From an uncultured Treponema sp. (lineage in GTDB: Bacteria > Spirochaetota > Spirochaetia > Treponematales > Treponemataceae), in assembly GCA_947165795.1 (NCBI GenBank), contig CAMVBP010000013.1, positions 1-18,711 of the forward strand: DNA of 18,711 nt, given 5' to 3'. The stretch's first letter is position 1. Every line of letters begins with the position of its first letter. Of this stretch, positions 1 through 7,564 are shown in pieces. Under the pieces are notes generated by a model. The model did not search any database, was not told the DNA's origin, and was given only the letters and a program-made list of their open reading frames with translations. Both the position numbers and the translations under genes were made by a program.

Positions 1-1767
1 AAAGACATTGACCTTGGGAAAGAACTGTTCAGAAGGCTGGGACTTTCCAATATAGTTTTTGAATTTATTACAGTAGCCGGCTGTATTGCTATTGGAGATA
101 TTCCTGTAGAAAATATGATTTCGGCAATTGTACTTGGAATTCTTATTTGTTTTGGCGCTCATACGCTTGTTCTCCTTATGACAAATATGCTTATTACGCA
201 GTCTACGGCAGAAGAGCTTTCTTCTTTTTATTGTTATGAAACAACGGTAAAAGAAAGGACAAAACTCATAAAGCAGCTTATGAGAATGCCTGCCATGATT
301 GGTGCAGAAACCTTTGTTTTATTCCTGGGTTTTGGCGCAATATGGACTGCACTTGTTGCAAACTTTGCAAATCTGAATTTGGATTCCGTAATTCTGTTTT
401 CTGCAATGCTGTTTGTTGGAACTTACTATGCTTCGGTTCATGCAATTACAGGAGTTGCACAGCAGATATGTTCCCGCCATGCTTCGGAAATTGTAGCAAA
501 GGGAGTTTCAAAAGAAGAAGTAGAAAAGCGCCATACATTTGGTACTAAATCTACTGTAATTACAATCCTTCATATTTTTGCACCTATTTTGATAACCGGA
601 ACGTTCTTTTTTGTTCTTGCATGGCGTGCTTATGCTTCGGATATTTCTACAAAATTAGTTTTTACAAAGCTTATAATTATTGGCCTTTTCTGCGGAATTG
701 CTTATTACATTTCTTCAACAATTCTTTTTAGACGAATGATGCGCTCAATTAATAACATGCGTGATCTTTTGAGCGGCATGAATAAAGAAAATCTTCACAA
801 GGTAAAATTTGCTCCGACAGATCTTTCAAATGAATTCATGTACAACGTTTATCTTATTAATACAATCGTTTCCATCCTGCAGAAAATTCTTAAGGAAAGT
901 CAGCGGATAAGTATGGACGTAATTGAATCCAGCAATGAGCTTTCCGTTATTTCGCGCGAAACGGCTGTTACTTCTCTTGAACAGAATTCGGGAATTAAAG
1001 AGCTTCTTTCTGCAATGGAAGAAACAGATGCACTTTCAAAAAATATTGCAGAAAAGATTGGTGAAGTATCTATCGTTGCAAAAAAGACAACAGATAATAT
1101 TCTGGACGGTTTTGATATTCTTAAACAGAATATGCAGAAGCTTGATGAAATTAAGGCCGCAAATGATATTACCGTAGAAGGTATTAAAAAGCTTACGGAA
1201 AAAATCAGCGGTATTTCGGATATTGCAAGAATTATTAATGATATTGCTGATCAGACAAATATTATTGCATTTAATGCTGAACTCGAAGCTTCAAGCGCCG
1301 GCGATGTTGGCGAAAACTTCTCTCTTGTTGCAAACGAAATCCGACGCCTTACAAACAGCACAATTCAGTCAACAAACGAAATTCGTAACCGCCTTACAGA
1401 AATTCAGCATTCATCTGATGCGCTTCTTATGTCTTCTCAAAATGGAAGCAGCAAGATTTTCAACGGAACTCAGATTATAAATGAACTTAATCAGAGATTT
1501 GAAGAGCTTAAGGCTTCTTCAGAAACTATGGATTATGCTTCTGAAGACATCAAAAAAATTATTGAACAGCAGACAGCTTCATTTGCGCAGATTGTTATTA
1601 CGTTGCGCCAGATTTCTCAGGCGGCAGAATCCTTCTCTACATCTACTCAAAAAATCAGTGAGTCGGCACAGAATCTTTGTACAGTCTCTGATAACTTAAA
1701 AAAGCTTCAGCCTGAAGATGTTGCAGATGGCGTAAGTGAAGAAAAAACAGAAAGCGAGGTGAAATAA
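1..1767 (+). CDS. Methyl-accepting chemotaxis protein, six-helix membrane type (5' partial)
   Basis: The reading frame is open from base 1, so the gene starts before the window. The first ATG (115) lies inside the membrane region and has no Shine-Dalgarno at a sensible distance. Aligning the shared ERT-x-L motif with the next gene (residue 83 here, 87 there) suggests only a few N-terminal residues are missing. About six hydrophobic helices fill window residues 18-245 with no large periplasmic ligand domain. A long coiled-coil signalling region follows. The hairpin tip at about residues 414-455 (IADQTNIIAFNAELEASSAGD then ANEIRRL) is recognisably MCP but differs from the usual LNAAIEAARAGE form. 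It should control CheA from the inner membrane. The stop overlaps the next start (TAATG), implying an operon and translational coupling. Family assignment is firm; the stimulus is unknown. Confidence 0.9.
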   Translation, partial: KDIDLGKELFRRLGLSNIVFEFITVAGCIAIGDIPVENMISAIVLGILICFGAHTLVLLMTNMLITQSTAEELSSFYCYETTVKERTKLIKQLMRMPAMIGAETFVLFLGFGAIWTALVANFANLNLDSVILFSAMLFVGTYYASVHAITGVAQQICSRHASEIVAKGVSKEEVEKRHTFGTKSTVITILHIFAPILITGTFFFVLAWRAYASDISTKLVFTKLIIIGLFCGIAYYISSTILFRRMMRSINNMRDLLSGMNKENLHKVKFAPTDLSNEFMYNVYLINTIVSILQKILKESQRISMDVIESSNELSVISRETAVTSLEQNSGIKELLSAMEETDALSKNIAEKIGEVSIVAKKTTDNILDGFDILKQNMQKLDEIKAANDITVEGIKKLTEKISGISDIARIINDIADQTNIIAFNAELEASSAGDVGENFSLVANEIRRLTNSTIQSTNEIRNRLTEIQHSSDALLMSSQNGSSKIFNGTQIINELNQRFEELKASSETMDYASEDIKKIIEQQTASFAQIVITLRQISQAAESFSTSTQKISESAQNLCTVSDNLKKLQPEDVADGVSEEKTESEVK

Positions 1768-3560
1768 TGACTAAGAATAAAAACCTTTCATTTGAAAACG
1801 AAATGTACAACAGAAGTGTTTTGCCTGATATTTCCTGCGGATTGATTATTCTCGCATACTCTGCTTTTATTTTGAATCTAAGCATTAAGGAGCACTACCT
1901 TTTGATTCTTGGAGTAATTGTTTCTATATTTTTTGCACAGTTTGTTTTTTCAAGAATCACAAATCATTTTTTGATGGGCGGAATTTCCAGAAAAATCATA
2001 AAATGGAAAACCGAAGGCATGACTCTGGAAGAACGTACGGCGCTATTTAAAAATCTTCATAAAATTCCTGCAAGGAAACAGACAGAAGCCCTGCTTTATT
2101 TTGTAATCTGTTCATTTCTTCTTGCCTTTGCCTACAAGCTTTTACTCGATATGAATATTGCCGTAAATGCAGTAAACCTTGCAGCCTGTCTTTTAGGTGC
2201 ATATCTTGCTTCTCTTCTTGCGCTTGCTTACAGCCGTTCAATTTGTGCGCGCTATGCCTGTGAACTTGTAGAAGAAGGAATTGATCAGAAAATCCTCAAA
2301 GAAAAACAGTACTTTGGAACTTCTTACCAGCGTACCTTTACTTTTTACTGTACATTCCCAATTTTGTGGGGAGTTCTTCTTTCCATGGCATTGTTTTATG
2401 TTTATTACTATAACAATGTTCCTGCGGCTGCCGGCTTCTTACCTGCGGCTTCTCCCGCAGAGTTGGGCCTTAAAGGAAACCAGCTTTCACGTCTGGCTGT
2501 TGTTCTTGCAATTAATATTGTTATTGGAATTGCTTCGGTTTATTCATTCTTAAACAGCATTTTAGTTTCTTCCGATAAACTTCAGTCTTCAATGCTGCAT
2601 ATTATTAAAAATGATATTTTTACGGTTAATCTTGCGCCTACAGATTTTGAAAATGAAGTTTCTTATAATCTTCATCTTATAAATCAGATTGTACTTTTGT
2701 TCCGTTCCATTCTTGAAGACATCCGTCAGATTGGACAGACAATGCTTATTCCTACAGGCGAGCTTTCTGAAATTTCTCAGTCGACTGCTTCTACTTCTCT
2801 TGAACAGTCAACCGGTGTAAAAGAAATTCTTGCAACTATGGAAGATACCGACCGTCAGACAAGAAATATTGTAGATAAAATTGCAGATGTAACTTCTGTT
2901 GCAGAAGGAACCGAAAACAACGTTAATGCAGGTTTTGAAACACTTCAGTCCAACCTTGATCAAATGACTGAAATTACTGAAGCAAACGTTTCTACAATTT
3001 CGGGAATCCGCGAGCTTGGAGAAAAAATCGGAAGCATTTGGGAAATTGTAAAAATTATTAATGATATTGCCGAGCAGACTCGAATTATTGCTTTTAATGC
3101 CGAGCTTGAAGCTTCAAGTGCGGGCGACAGCGGAAAGAATTTCCACATAGTTGCAAACGAAGTTCGTCGTCTTGCAGCTGGAATTACAAATTCTGTTGAT
3201 CAGATTAAAGACAAAATTACAGAAATTCAGCATTCTTCGGATAACCTTATTATTACTTCTGAATCTGGAACTGAAAAAATCCGTGAAGGTCTTGAGCTTT
3301 CTGAAAAGTTAAAAGAAAAGTTTAATGATATCCAGAGCTCTTCAGAAATTACGGTTGAATCTTCTAACCAGATTAAGGAAATCATTAATCAGCAGTCTAC
3401 AGCATTTGATCAGATTGTTGCGACTGTACGACAGATTTCGTCGGGAATTGAAAACTTCTCGGCATCTACAAGTTCTATGAATAATACGGCACAGAAGCTT
3501 AAAGAAGCGGCTGCATTGCTGCAGAGCCTTCATGCGCGAATTGTTACGATAGAAGCATAA
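1767..3560 (+). CDS. Methyl-accepting chemotaxis protein, six-helix membrane type (paralogue)
   Basis: A 597-residue paralogue of the preceding gene with the same architecture. Hydrophobic helices lie near residues 20-40, 44-63, 103-122, 130-155, 193-215 and 240-262, followed by a cytoplasmic signalling coiled coil. The tip near residues 432-470 reads IAEQTRIIAFNAELEASSAG followed by ANEVRRLA. No Cache or four-helix periplasmic sensor is present, so sensing probably occurs in the membrane or short loops. An Ala/Pro-rich stretch near residues 216-230 enlarges one loop relative to the first copy. The ATG at 1767 overlaps the upstream TAA by one base and has GAGGTGA just upstream as ribosome binding site. 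A strong terminator follows at 3589-3656. It presumably signals to CheA/CheW; the ligand cannot be told from sequence. Confidence 0.92.
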   Translation: MTKNKNLSFENEMYNRSVLPDISCGLIILAYSAFILNLSIKEHYLLILGVIVSIFFAQFVFSRITNHFLMGGISRKIIKWKTEGMTLEERTALFKNLHKIPARKQTEALLYFVICSFLLAFAYKLLLDMNIAVNAVNLAACLLGAYLASLLALAYSRSICARYACELVEEGIDQKILKEKQYFGTSYQRTFTFYCTFPILWGVLLSMALFYVYYYNNVPAAAGFLPAASPAELGLKGNQLSRLAVVLAINIVIGIASVYSFLNSILVSSDKLQSSMLHIIKNDIFTVNLAPTDFENEVSYNLHLINQIVLLFRSILEDIRQIGQTMLIPTGELSEISQSTASTSLEQSTGVKEILATMEDTDRQTRNIVDKIADVTSVAEGTENNVNAGFETLQSNLDQMTEITEANVSTISGIRELGEKIGSIWEIVKIINDIAEQTRIIAFNAELEASSAGDSGKNFHIVANEVRRLAAGITNSVDQIKDKITEIQHSSDNLIITSESGTEKIREGLELSEKLKEKFNDIQSSSEITVESSNQIKEIINQQSTAFDQIVATVRQISSGIENFSASTSSMNNTAQKLKEAAALLQSLHARIVTIEA

Positions 3561-3588
3561 GGCAATAGAACCTTGTATAAATTAAAAG

Positions 3589-3656
3589 CAGGTGTTGCTG
3601 CAGAAAAAGTGATAAGTTCAGATGAATCACTTTCTGGGGCGGCACCTGTTTTTTTT
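3589..3656 (+). terminator. Rho-independent terminator after the MCP pair
   Basis: Outer arms CAGGTG (3589-3594) and CACCTG (3643-3648) continue inward through G-U and G-C pairs to CAGAAA/TTTCTG and GTGAT/ATCAC (3609-3613, 3626-3630), around a 12-nt loop. Eight Ts follow (3649-3656). The stem is about 24 bp with one mismatch and a small A bulge, which is long for a simple terminator. It separates the MCP operon from bioY. Confidence 0.85.
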
Positions 3657-3694
3657 ATTGTCTCGTTGTGCATGAATATTTTTTATAACCAGAC

Positions 3695-3730
3695 TATTGT
3701 AAACTTAATTTATAAATTCGGTTTACAATA
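3695..3730 (+). promoter_or_regulatory. BirA operator (biotin box) upstream of bioY
   Basis: A perfect 10-bp inverted repeat, TATTGTAAAC (3695-3704) and GTTTACAATA (3721-3730), separated by 16 bp. This matches the established bacterial BirA box pattern TTGTAAACC-N14..16-GGTTTACAA; only the ninth base of the left arm (T at 3705) departs from it. Its right arm contains the proposed -35 of the bioY promoter, so bound biotinyl-AMP-BirA would block RNA polymerase. A BirA with an N-terminal HTH is encoded at 5760-6878, giving the repressor in cis. Confidence 0.93.
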
Positions 3731-3750
3731 ATTTGTTTATCTGATATAGT
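3722..3750 (+). promoter_or_regulatory. bioY promoter, predicted leaderless start
   Basis: The -35 is TTTACA (3722-3727), the spacer 17 bp, and the -10 TATAGT (3745-3750) is extended by TG at 3742-3743. A start seven bases beyond the -10 falls at 3757, one base before the bioY ATG. No Shine-Dalgarno precedes that ATG, so the message is probably leaderless. Confidence 0.7.
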
Positions 3751-3757
3751 CTCTTTT

Positions 3758-4363
3758 ATGAAAAATAAACTTGCTTTGAAATCTTCTTTTGTTGCTTTGT
3801 TTGCAGCTATTATTTGTGTCGGTTGTTTTATAAGAATTCCTCTTGGAGTTATTCCTGTAGTTTTACAAAACGGACTTTGTATTTTGTGTGCCGTGCTTCT
3901 TGGCGGAATTCTTGGAGGAGCACCTGCAGCTCTGTTTTTGCTTGCGGGACTTATCGGGCTTCCTGTTTATTCCGGCGGAACCGGCGGAATTGCAGTGTGG
4001 CTTGGCCCAACCGGCGGCTTTTTAATCGGATATTTTTTTGGAGCATTTATTGCGGGCCTGATTGCAGGAAAGCCTTCTGTACAGCAGAAAAAAATTACCT
4101 GGAAAAATGTGCTGAGAATTTCTATTGCGGTTTTTGCAGGAATGATAATTTTATATATTCCGGGAATAATCAGATTTTCTTTCTGGGCTACAGCAAACGG
4201 AAAAGTTCCTGCAGATAAAACAGCACTTGCTTTTACTCTGGGGGCCTGTGTAATTCCATATATTCCGGGCGACATTTTAAAGGCAGTAATTGCAATTCCT
4301 GTTGCATTAAAACTTCGTCCTGTTCTTGCACAGTATTTATATGAAGACTCAAATAAAAATTAA
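3758..4363 (+). CDS. bioY: BioY, substrate-binding (S) component of ECF biotin transporter
   Basis: A 201-residue very hydrophobic protein with about six helices. The BioY hallmarks are visible: FIRIPLGVIPVVLQN near residues 24-39, a Gly-rich LLGGILGGAPAALFLLAGLI segment, then GLPVYSGGTGGIAVWLGPTGG around residues 67-88. BioY binds biotin in the inner membrane and delivers it with the EcfA/EcfT energising pair encoded directly downstream. A BirA operator and promoter sit immediately upstream, so transcription should fall when biotin is plentiful. The 3' end overlaps bioM by 23 nt from the ATG chosen there. Length is normal for the family. Confidence 0.95.
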   Translation: MKNKLALKSSFVALFAAIICVGCFIRIPLGVIPVVLQNGLCILCAVLLGGILGGAPAALFLLAGLIGLPVYSGGTGGIAVWLGPTGGFLIGYFFGAFIAGLIAGKPSVQQKKITWKNVLRISIAVFAGMIILYIPGIIRFSFWATANGKVPADKTALAFTLGACVIPYIPGDILKAVIAIPVALKLRPVLAQYLYEDSNKN

Positions 4364-5099
4364 TAATCTTTCTAAAACTTTTAATACATCCTCTGGAATT
4401 AAAAAAGCCTTGAACGATGTTTCCCTTGAAATTTTTGAAGGTGAATGTGTTGTTGTCGGCGGCGAAAATGGTTCGGGCAAAAGTGTGCTTATGTCTATTA
4501 TTGCCGGTCTTTTGGACGGAGATAATGGGCTTAGTGCCGGAGCTTCTGAAGCAGATATGAAAAATGGAGTTTATGTTTCTGAGCGGGCAGGACTTGTTTT
4601 TCAGGAAGCAGAAACTCAGATTCTTGGAGAAACTCCTGCAGAAGATATTGCATTTGGACCAAAGAATCTTGGATGGAAAAAAGAGCAGGTGCAGGCAGCA
4701 GTAACAGATGCATTAGAAAAAACAGGACTTACAGAAAAAGCAGATTTTCCGGCACGCTTTCTTTCCGGCGGAGAAAAGCGACGTCTTGCAATTGCATGTA
4801 TGCTTGCAATGAATTTACAGATAATTATTTTAGATGAACCATATGCTAATCTGGATTTCTGCGGAGTTAAGCAGGTAAATGCGCTTATCCGTAAATTAAA
4901 GGCCGAAGGAAAAACAGTAATTATATTAACACATGAGCTGGAAAAATGTCTTGGGCTGGCAGATCGTTTTATAGTTTTATTTCGCGGAGAAAAAGTTTTT
5001 GATGGAAAACCTCAGGAAGGTCTTAGTCAGAATATTGAAGAATGGAATATAAGGAATCCGCTTGCAAAATATGAACGGATTGAGGATTTGGTCTGGTAA
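4341..5099 (+). CDS. bioM: BioM/EcfA, ATPase of ECF biotin transporter
   Basis: A 252-residue ABC ATPase in the ECF class. Walker A is GENGSGKS (residues 41-48). The Q-loop segment LVFQEAETQILGETPAEDIA is typical of ECF ATPases. The signature is LSGGEKRRLAIA, Walker B is IIILDEPYANLD, and the H-loop is LTHE. The ATG at 4341 is preferred over a TTG at 4326 because homology to the family begins right after it (KINNLSKTF). It overlaps bioY by 23 nt and its stop overlaps the bioN start (TAATG), so the three subunits are translationally linked. It hydrolyses ATP on the cytoplasmic face to drive biotin uptake with BioN and BioY. A single ATPase gene implies a homodimer. Confidence 0.93.
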   Translation: MKTQIKINNLSKTFNTSSGIKKALNDVSLEIFEGECVVVGGENGSGKSVLMSIIAGLLDGDNGLSAGASEADMKNGVYVSERAGLVFQEAETQILGETPAEDIAFGPKNLGWKKEQVQAAVTDALEKTGLTEKADFPARFLSGGEKRRLAIACMLAMNLQIIILDEPYANLDFCGVKQVNALIRKLKAEGKTVIILTHELEKCLGLADRFIVLFRGEKVFDGKPQEGLSQNIEEWNIRNPLAKYERIEDLVW

Positions 5100-5767
5100 T
5101 GAAGAATTCTGCATTTTCTTATAAAGCTGGAAACTCATTTATGCATAGATTGCCGGCCTGGATAAAAATTCTTTTTATTCCGGTTGCCAGCATTTGCGTA
5201 TTCAGGCTGCCTGTTACTTTTGCGCTTGTATTGTTAGCCTTACAAACGTTAGTTAGTTTTCTGCTGCGTTTTACAATTCGCGAGCAGCTTGCAGACTTGC
5301 GTGCAGTATTGTATTATGCGGCAATTCTTTATTTTGCAAAAATTACAGGCAGTCTTGTTTCGCATTTTACAGCCGGTACTGCATTCTCATTCACTATGGA
5401 AAAAGAAACCTGTTTTCTTTTATTAAAATTACTTTGTGTTATGCAGTCGGCTTCCATAATTTTTAAAACTTCAACTTCGCTGCAAATTAGGGAAGGACTA
5501 GAGCTTATAGAATTTACGCTCAGAAAAATCTTTCATATAAAAAATGCAGACTGTACACCTGTTGCACAGACTGTTTCGTTATTTATATGCTTTATTCCGC
5601 AAATTTCCAAAAACTGGAATCAGGCTGTTTTAGCATGGAAAGCACGCGGCGGAAAAAAATCTTTAAGAATGCTTGCCGTTCTTATACCGGTTTTTATTTC
5701 TGTCGGAATGAAGCAGGCTTATAATTCAGCACGCGCTGTTTCCATAAGACAGAAAAAAATCAGCTGA
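5099..5767 (+). CDS. bioN: BioN/EcfT, transmembrane coupling component of ECF biotin transporter
   Basis: A 222-residue membrane protein of the EcfT/CbiQ family. The N-terminus has the family pattern of a soluble start (SFMHRLPAWIKILFIP) leading into helices. The coupling motif ARG appears in AWKARGGKKSLRML near residue 181, and a second Arg motif (SARAVSIR) near residue 211; these contact the ATPase grooves. It begins in the bioM stop codon and is last in the bioYMN operon. The gene converges on birA and overlaps its 3' end by 8 nt; the operon terminator lies inside birA. Placement with bioY supports biotin as substrate, though an EcfT could also serve other S-components. Confidence 0.92.
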   Translation: MKNSAFSYKAGNSFMHRLPAWIKILFIPVASICVFRLPVTFALVLLALQTLVSFLLRFTIREQLADLRAVLYYAAILYFAKITGSLVSHFTAGTAFSFTMEKETCFLLLKLLCVMQSASIIFKTSTSLQIREGLELIEFTLRKIFHIKNADCTPVAQTVSLFICFIPQISKNWNQAVLAWKARGGKKSLRMLAVLIPVFISVGMKQAYNSARAVSIRQKKIS

Positions 5768-6878
5768 CAAATTCTCCGGATTTTAAACTTACTTCACCCG
5801 AGCGGAGAATTTTTTTTGTCCCGTCAGAAAGTGTTACTACAAGTCCTGCATCTTCATCAATGTCTGTAACGGTTGCTTTATAACTTGATTTTTTATCTCC
5901 AATCAACGGGAAAACCGTAATTTTTTTACCTGTTAAAAATGATGAATCCTTGTATTCCTGAATTATTTTTTTATGCGCCTGTGTATTTTTTGAATCTTCT
6001 TTTAATATTGAAAAAACTTCACCAATAACTTCTGCGGCAATTTCACTTCGATTTAAATCGGGCAGATTAATGCCTGAGCTTGTATCTTCAGGATTGTGTT
6101 TTGAAATAATTGCTTCTTCAATCGACCCGGCAATTTTTTCAAGTGCAGTTCCTGCAATTTCTTTATTAATCCGCACATTTATTCCAATTCCGATAATCGC
6201 CGATTCAATCAGACCGCTTTCAAAATTTGCAATTCCTTCGGTTCCAATTCCGCAGATTTTTTTATCATTCAAAAAAATATCATTAATCCATTTAATTTTT
6301 GGTTCAAGCTTTTCTGCTTTAAAAATTCTTTTTAACGCGCGGCAAACTGCTACAGCTGTTCCCGCAGTTAGTCTTGCAGGATCTTTTATTCCGCCTTCAG
6401 GTGCATAAATTACAGAAAAATAAATTCCTGCTTTTTCCGGCGAAACAAAGGTTCTTCCAATTCGCCCGCGGCCTGCAGTCTGTTTTTCTGCAATAAAAAT
6501 TGCCTTATGTAATTTTTCTCCCGCCTGTGTAAGTTTTCCGTCTGCTGAACGGAGGTTCCCGCATTCAGCAAGGAGACGTTTTGCATAAGTATTTGTAGAA
6601 TCAATTTCTTTAAAACATTCAATATGACAATCTGAAAATTCAGGAAAGCGTGAAATAAATTTTTCCTTAAAGATTTCTTCAGAAAAAAGATCAGAATCGC
6701 AGAGAATATAACCGCCGTTAGTTGTTCCTTCAATTTTGCAGCCGTCGGCTCTGAGTGCATTTACAGCCTTCCATATAGCGGCACGGCTTACTCCGCATTC
6801 GGCTGCAAGTTCTTCTCCAGAAACAGTTTTTCCACTTGATTTAGATAAAATGCTGAGTACTTTTTCCCTGGTTGTCAT
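5760..6878 (-). CDS. birA: BirA, biotin-[acetyl-CoA carboxylase] ligase and biotin-operon repressor
   Basis: A 372-residue class II biotin protein ligase, somewhat longer than the 321-residue E. coli enzyme. Residues 1-60 form a winged HTH (GEELAAECGVSRAAIWKAVNALRADG ending in the wing GGYIL), so it should also be a DNA-binding repressor. The catalytic domain shows DSTN (93-96), GRGRIGR (136-142), KWIND (196-200; the usual Pro is Ile) and KKICGIG. A C-terminal SH3-like domain covers about 315-365. It makes biotinyl-5'-AMP, biotinylates carrier proteins, and with excess biotin should occupy the box at 3695-3730. It is divergent from purN across only 55 bp. A TATAAT (minus strand 6886-6881) lies just two bases before the ATG, too close for a usual start, so its promoter is unresolved. 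Confidence 0.95.
   Translation of the reverse strand: MTTREKVLSILSKSSGKTVSGEELAAECGVSRAAIWKAVNALRADGCKIEGTTNGGYILCDSDLFSEEIFKEKFISRFPEFSDCHIECFKEIDSTNTYAKRLLAECGNLRSADGKLTQAGEKLHKAIFIAEKQTAGRGRIGRTFVSPEKAGIYFSVIYAPEGGIKDPARLTAGTAVAVCRALKRIFKAEKLEPKIKWINDIFLNDKKICGIGTEGIANFESGLIESAIIGIGINVRINKEIAGTALEKIAGSIEEAIISKHNPEDTSSGINLPDLNRSEIAAEVIGEVFSILKEDSKNTQAHKKIIQEYKDSSFLTGKKITVFPLIGDKKSSYKATVTDIDEDAGLVVTLSDGTKKILRSGEVSLKSGEFVS
5769..5817 (+). terminator. Rho-independent terminator of bioYMN inside the birA 3' coding end
   Basis: Arms AAATTCTCCG (5769-5778) and CGGAGAATTT (5803-5812) form a perfect 10-bp stem around a 24-nt loop, and the T run continues to 5817. It begins one base after the bioN stop and lies wholly within the birA reading frame on the other strand. 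The loop is long, which slightly lowers confidence. Confidence 0.7.
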
Positions 6879-6898
6879 ACATTATAGATACTACAAAT

Positions 6899-6927
6899 TT
6901 GAAGAAAAATCTATAATTCTATATAAT
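6899..6927 (+). promoter_or_regulatory. purN promoter, predicted leaderless start
   Basis: TTGAAG (6899-6904), a 17-bp spacer, then a perfect TATAAT (6922-6927). The expected transcription start, seven bases on, is 6934, the A of the purN ATG. There is no Shine-Dalgarno between the -10 and the ATG. Confidence 0.72.
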
Positions 6928-6933
6928 ACCTTT

Positions 6934-7563
6934 ATGAGTAATAAATTAAGAACTGCAGTTTTGGTAAGTGGTGGTGGAACTAATTTACAGGCTTTGATTG
7001 ATTATCAGAAAATTAATGAAGCTTCCTGTCCGTATGAAATTGTCTGTGTTATTAGTGATCATAAAGATGCTTATGCTTTGGAACGTGCGGCAAAGGCTGG
7101 AATTCCTTCCAAAATTACAAGTCCATATTCAGTTATGGGCGCAGAAAATGCAAAGGCTGCTTCCCGCGATGAAAAGAGGCTTGCCGTTTCAAATGCAGTT
7201 TTTGAGTGCTGCAGGGAATATAAGGCTCAGGCAATCGTTCAGGCCGGCTGGCTTACAGTTTTATGCGGCGACATTCTTAAAGAATATGAAGGAAAAATAA
7301 TAAATCTTCATCCGGCACTTTTGCCAAAATTCGGCGGAGTAGGAATGTGGGGACATCATGTTCATGAAGCAGTTCTTGCAAGTGGCGAAAAAGAAAGCGG
7401 CTGTACAATTCATCTTGTAAGCAGCGAATGTGATGGTGGAAAAATTTTAATTCAAAAGAAAGTTCCAGTACTTGAAGGCGATACCCCAGATTCTCTTTAT
7501 GAAAGAATTGCCCCAAAAGAACATGAAGCAATAGTTGAAGGCTTATTGATGCTTTGCGAATAA
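6934..7563 (+). CDS. purN: PurN, phosphoribosylglycinamide (GAR) formyltransferase
   Basis: Transfers a formyl group from 10-formyl-THF to GAR in de novo purine synthesis. The 209-residue protein matches the usual 210-residue length. It starts MSNKLRTAVLVSGGGTNLQA, the phosphate-binding loop. Catalytic residues are in place: N124 and H126 in NLHPALLP, and D167 in ECDGGKILIQKKVPV. The GMWGHHVHEAVL segment (137-148) is the folate-site loop. A longer frame reaches back to 6736, but that part is antisense to birA, and the promoter and homology both fix the start at 6934. It stands alone, without other pur genes, and its stop is one base from that of the converging HD-GYP gene. Confidence 0.95.
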   Translation: MSNKLRTAVLVSGGGTNLQALIDYQKINEASCPYEIVCVISDHKDAYALERAAKAGIPSKITSPYSVMGAENAKAASRDEKRLAVSNAVFECCREYKAQAIVQAGWLTVLCGDILKEYEGKIINLHPALLPKFGGVGMWGHHVHEAVLASGEKESGCTIHLVSSECDGGKILIQKKVPVLEGDTPDSLYERIAPKEHEAIVEGLLMLCE

Positions 7564-7564
7564 A

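Noticed and set aside
4326..4340. TTG start for bioM at 4326
   Set aside because: The ATG at 4341 starts where family similarity starts, and neither has a Shine-Dalgarno, so the ATG is preferred.
6736..6933. N-terminal extension of the purN frame upstream of 6934
   Set aside because: It is antisense to the birA 5' end, has no purN homology, and the promoter TTGAAG-N17-TATAAT lies inside it. The start at 6934 begins the known fold.
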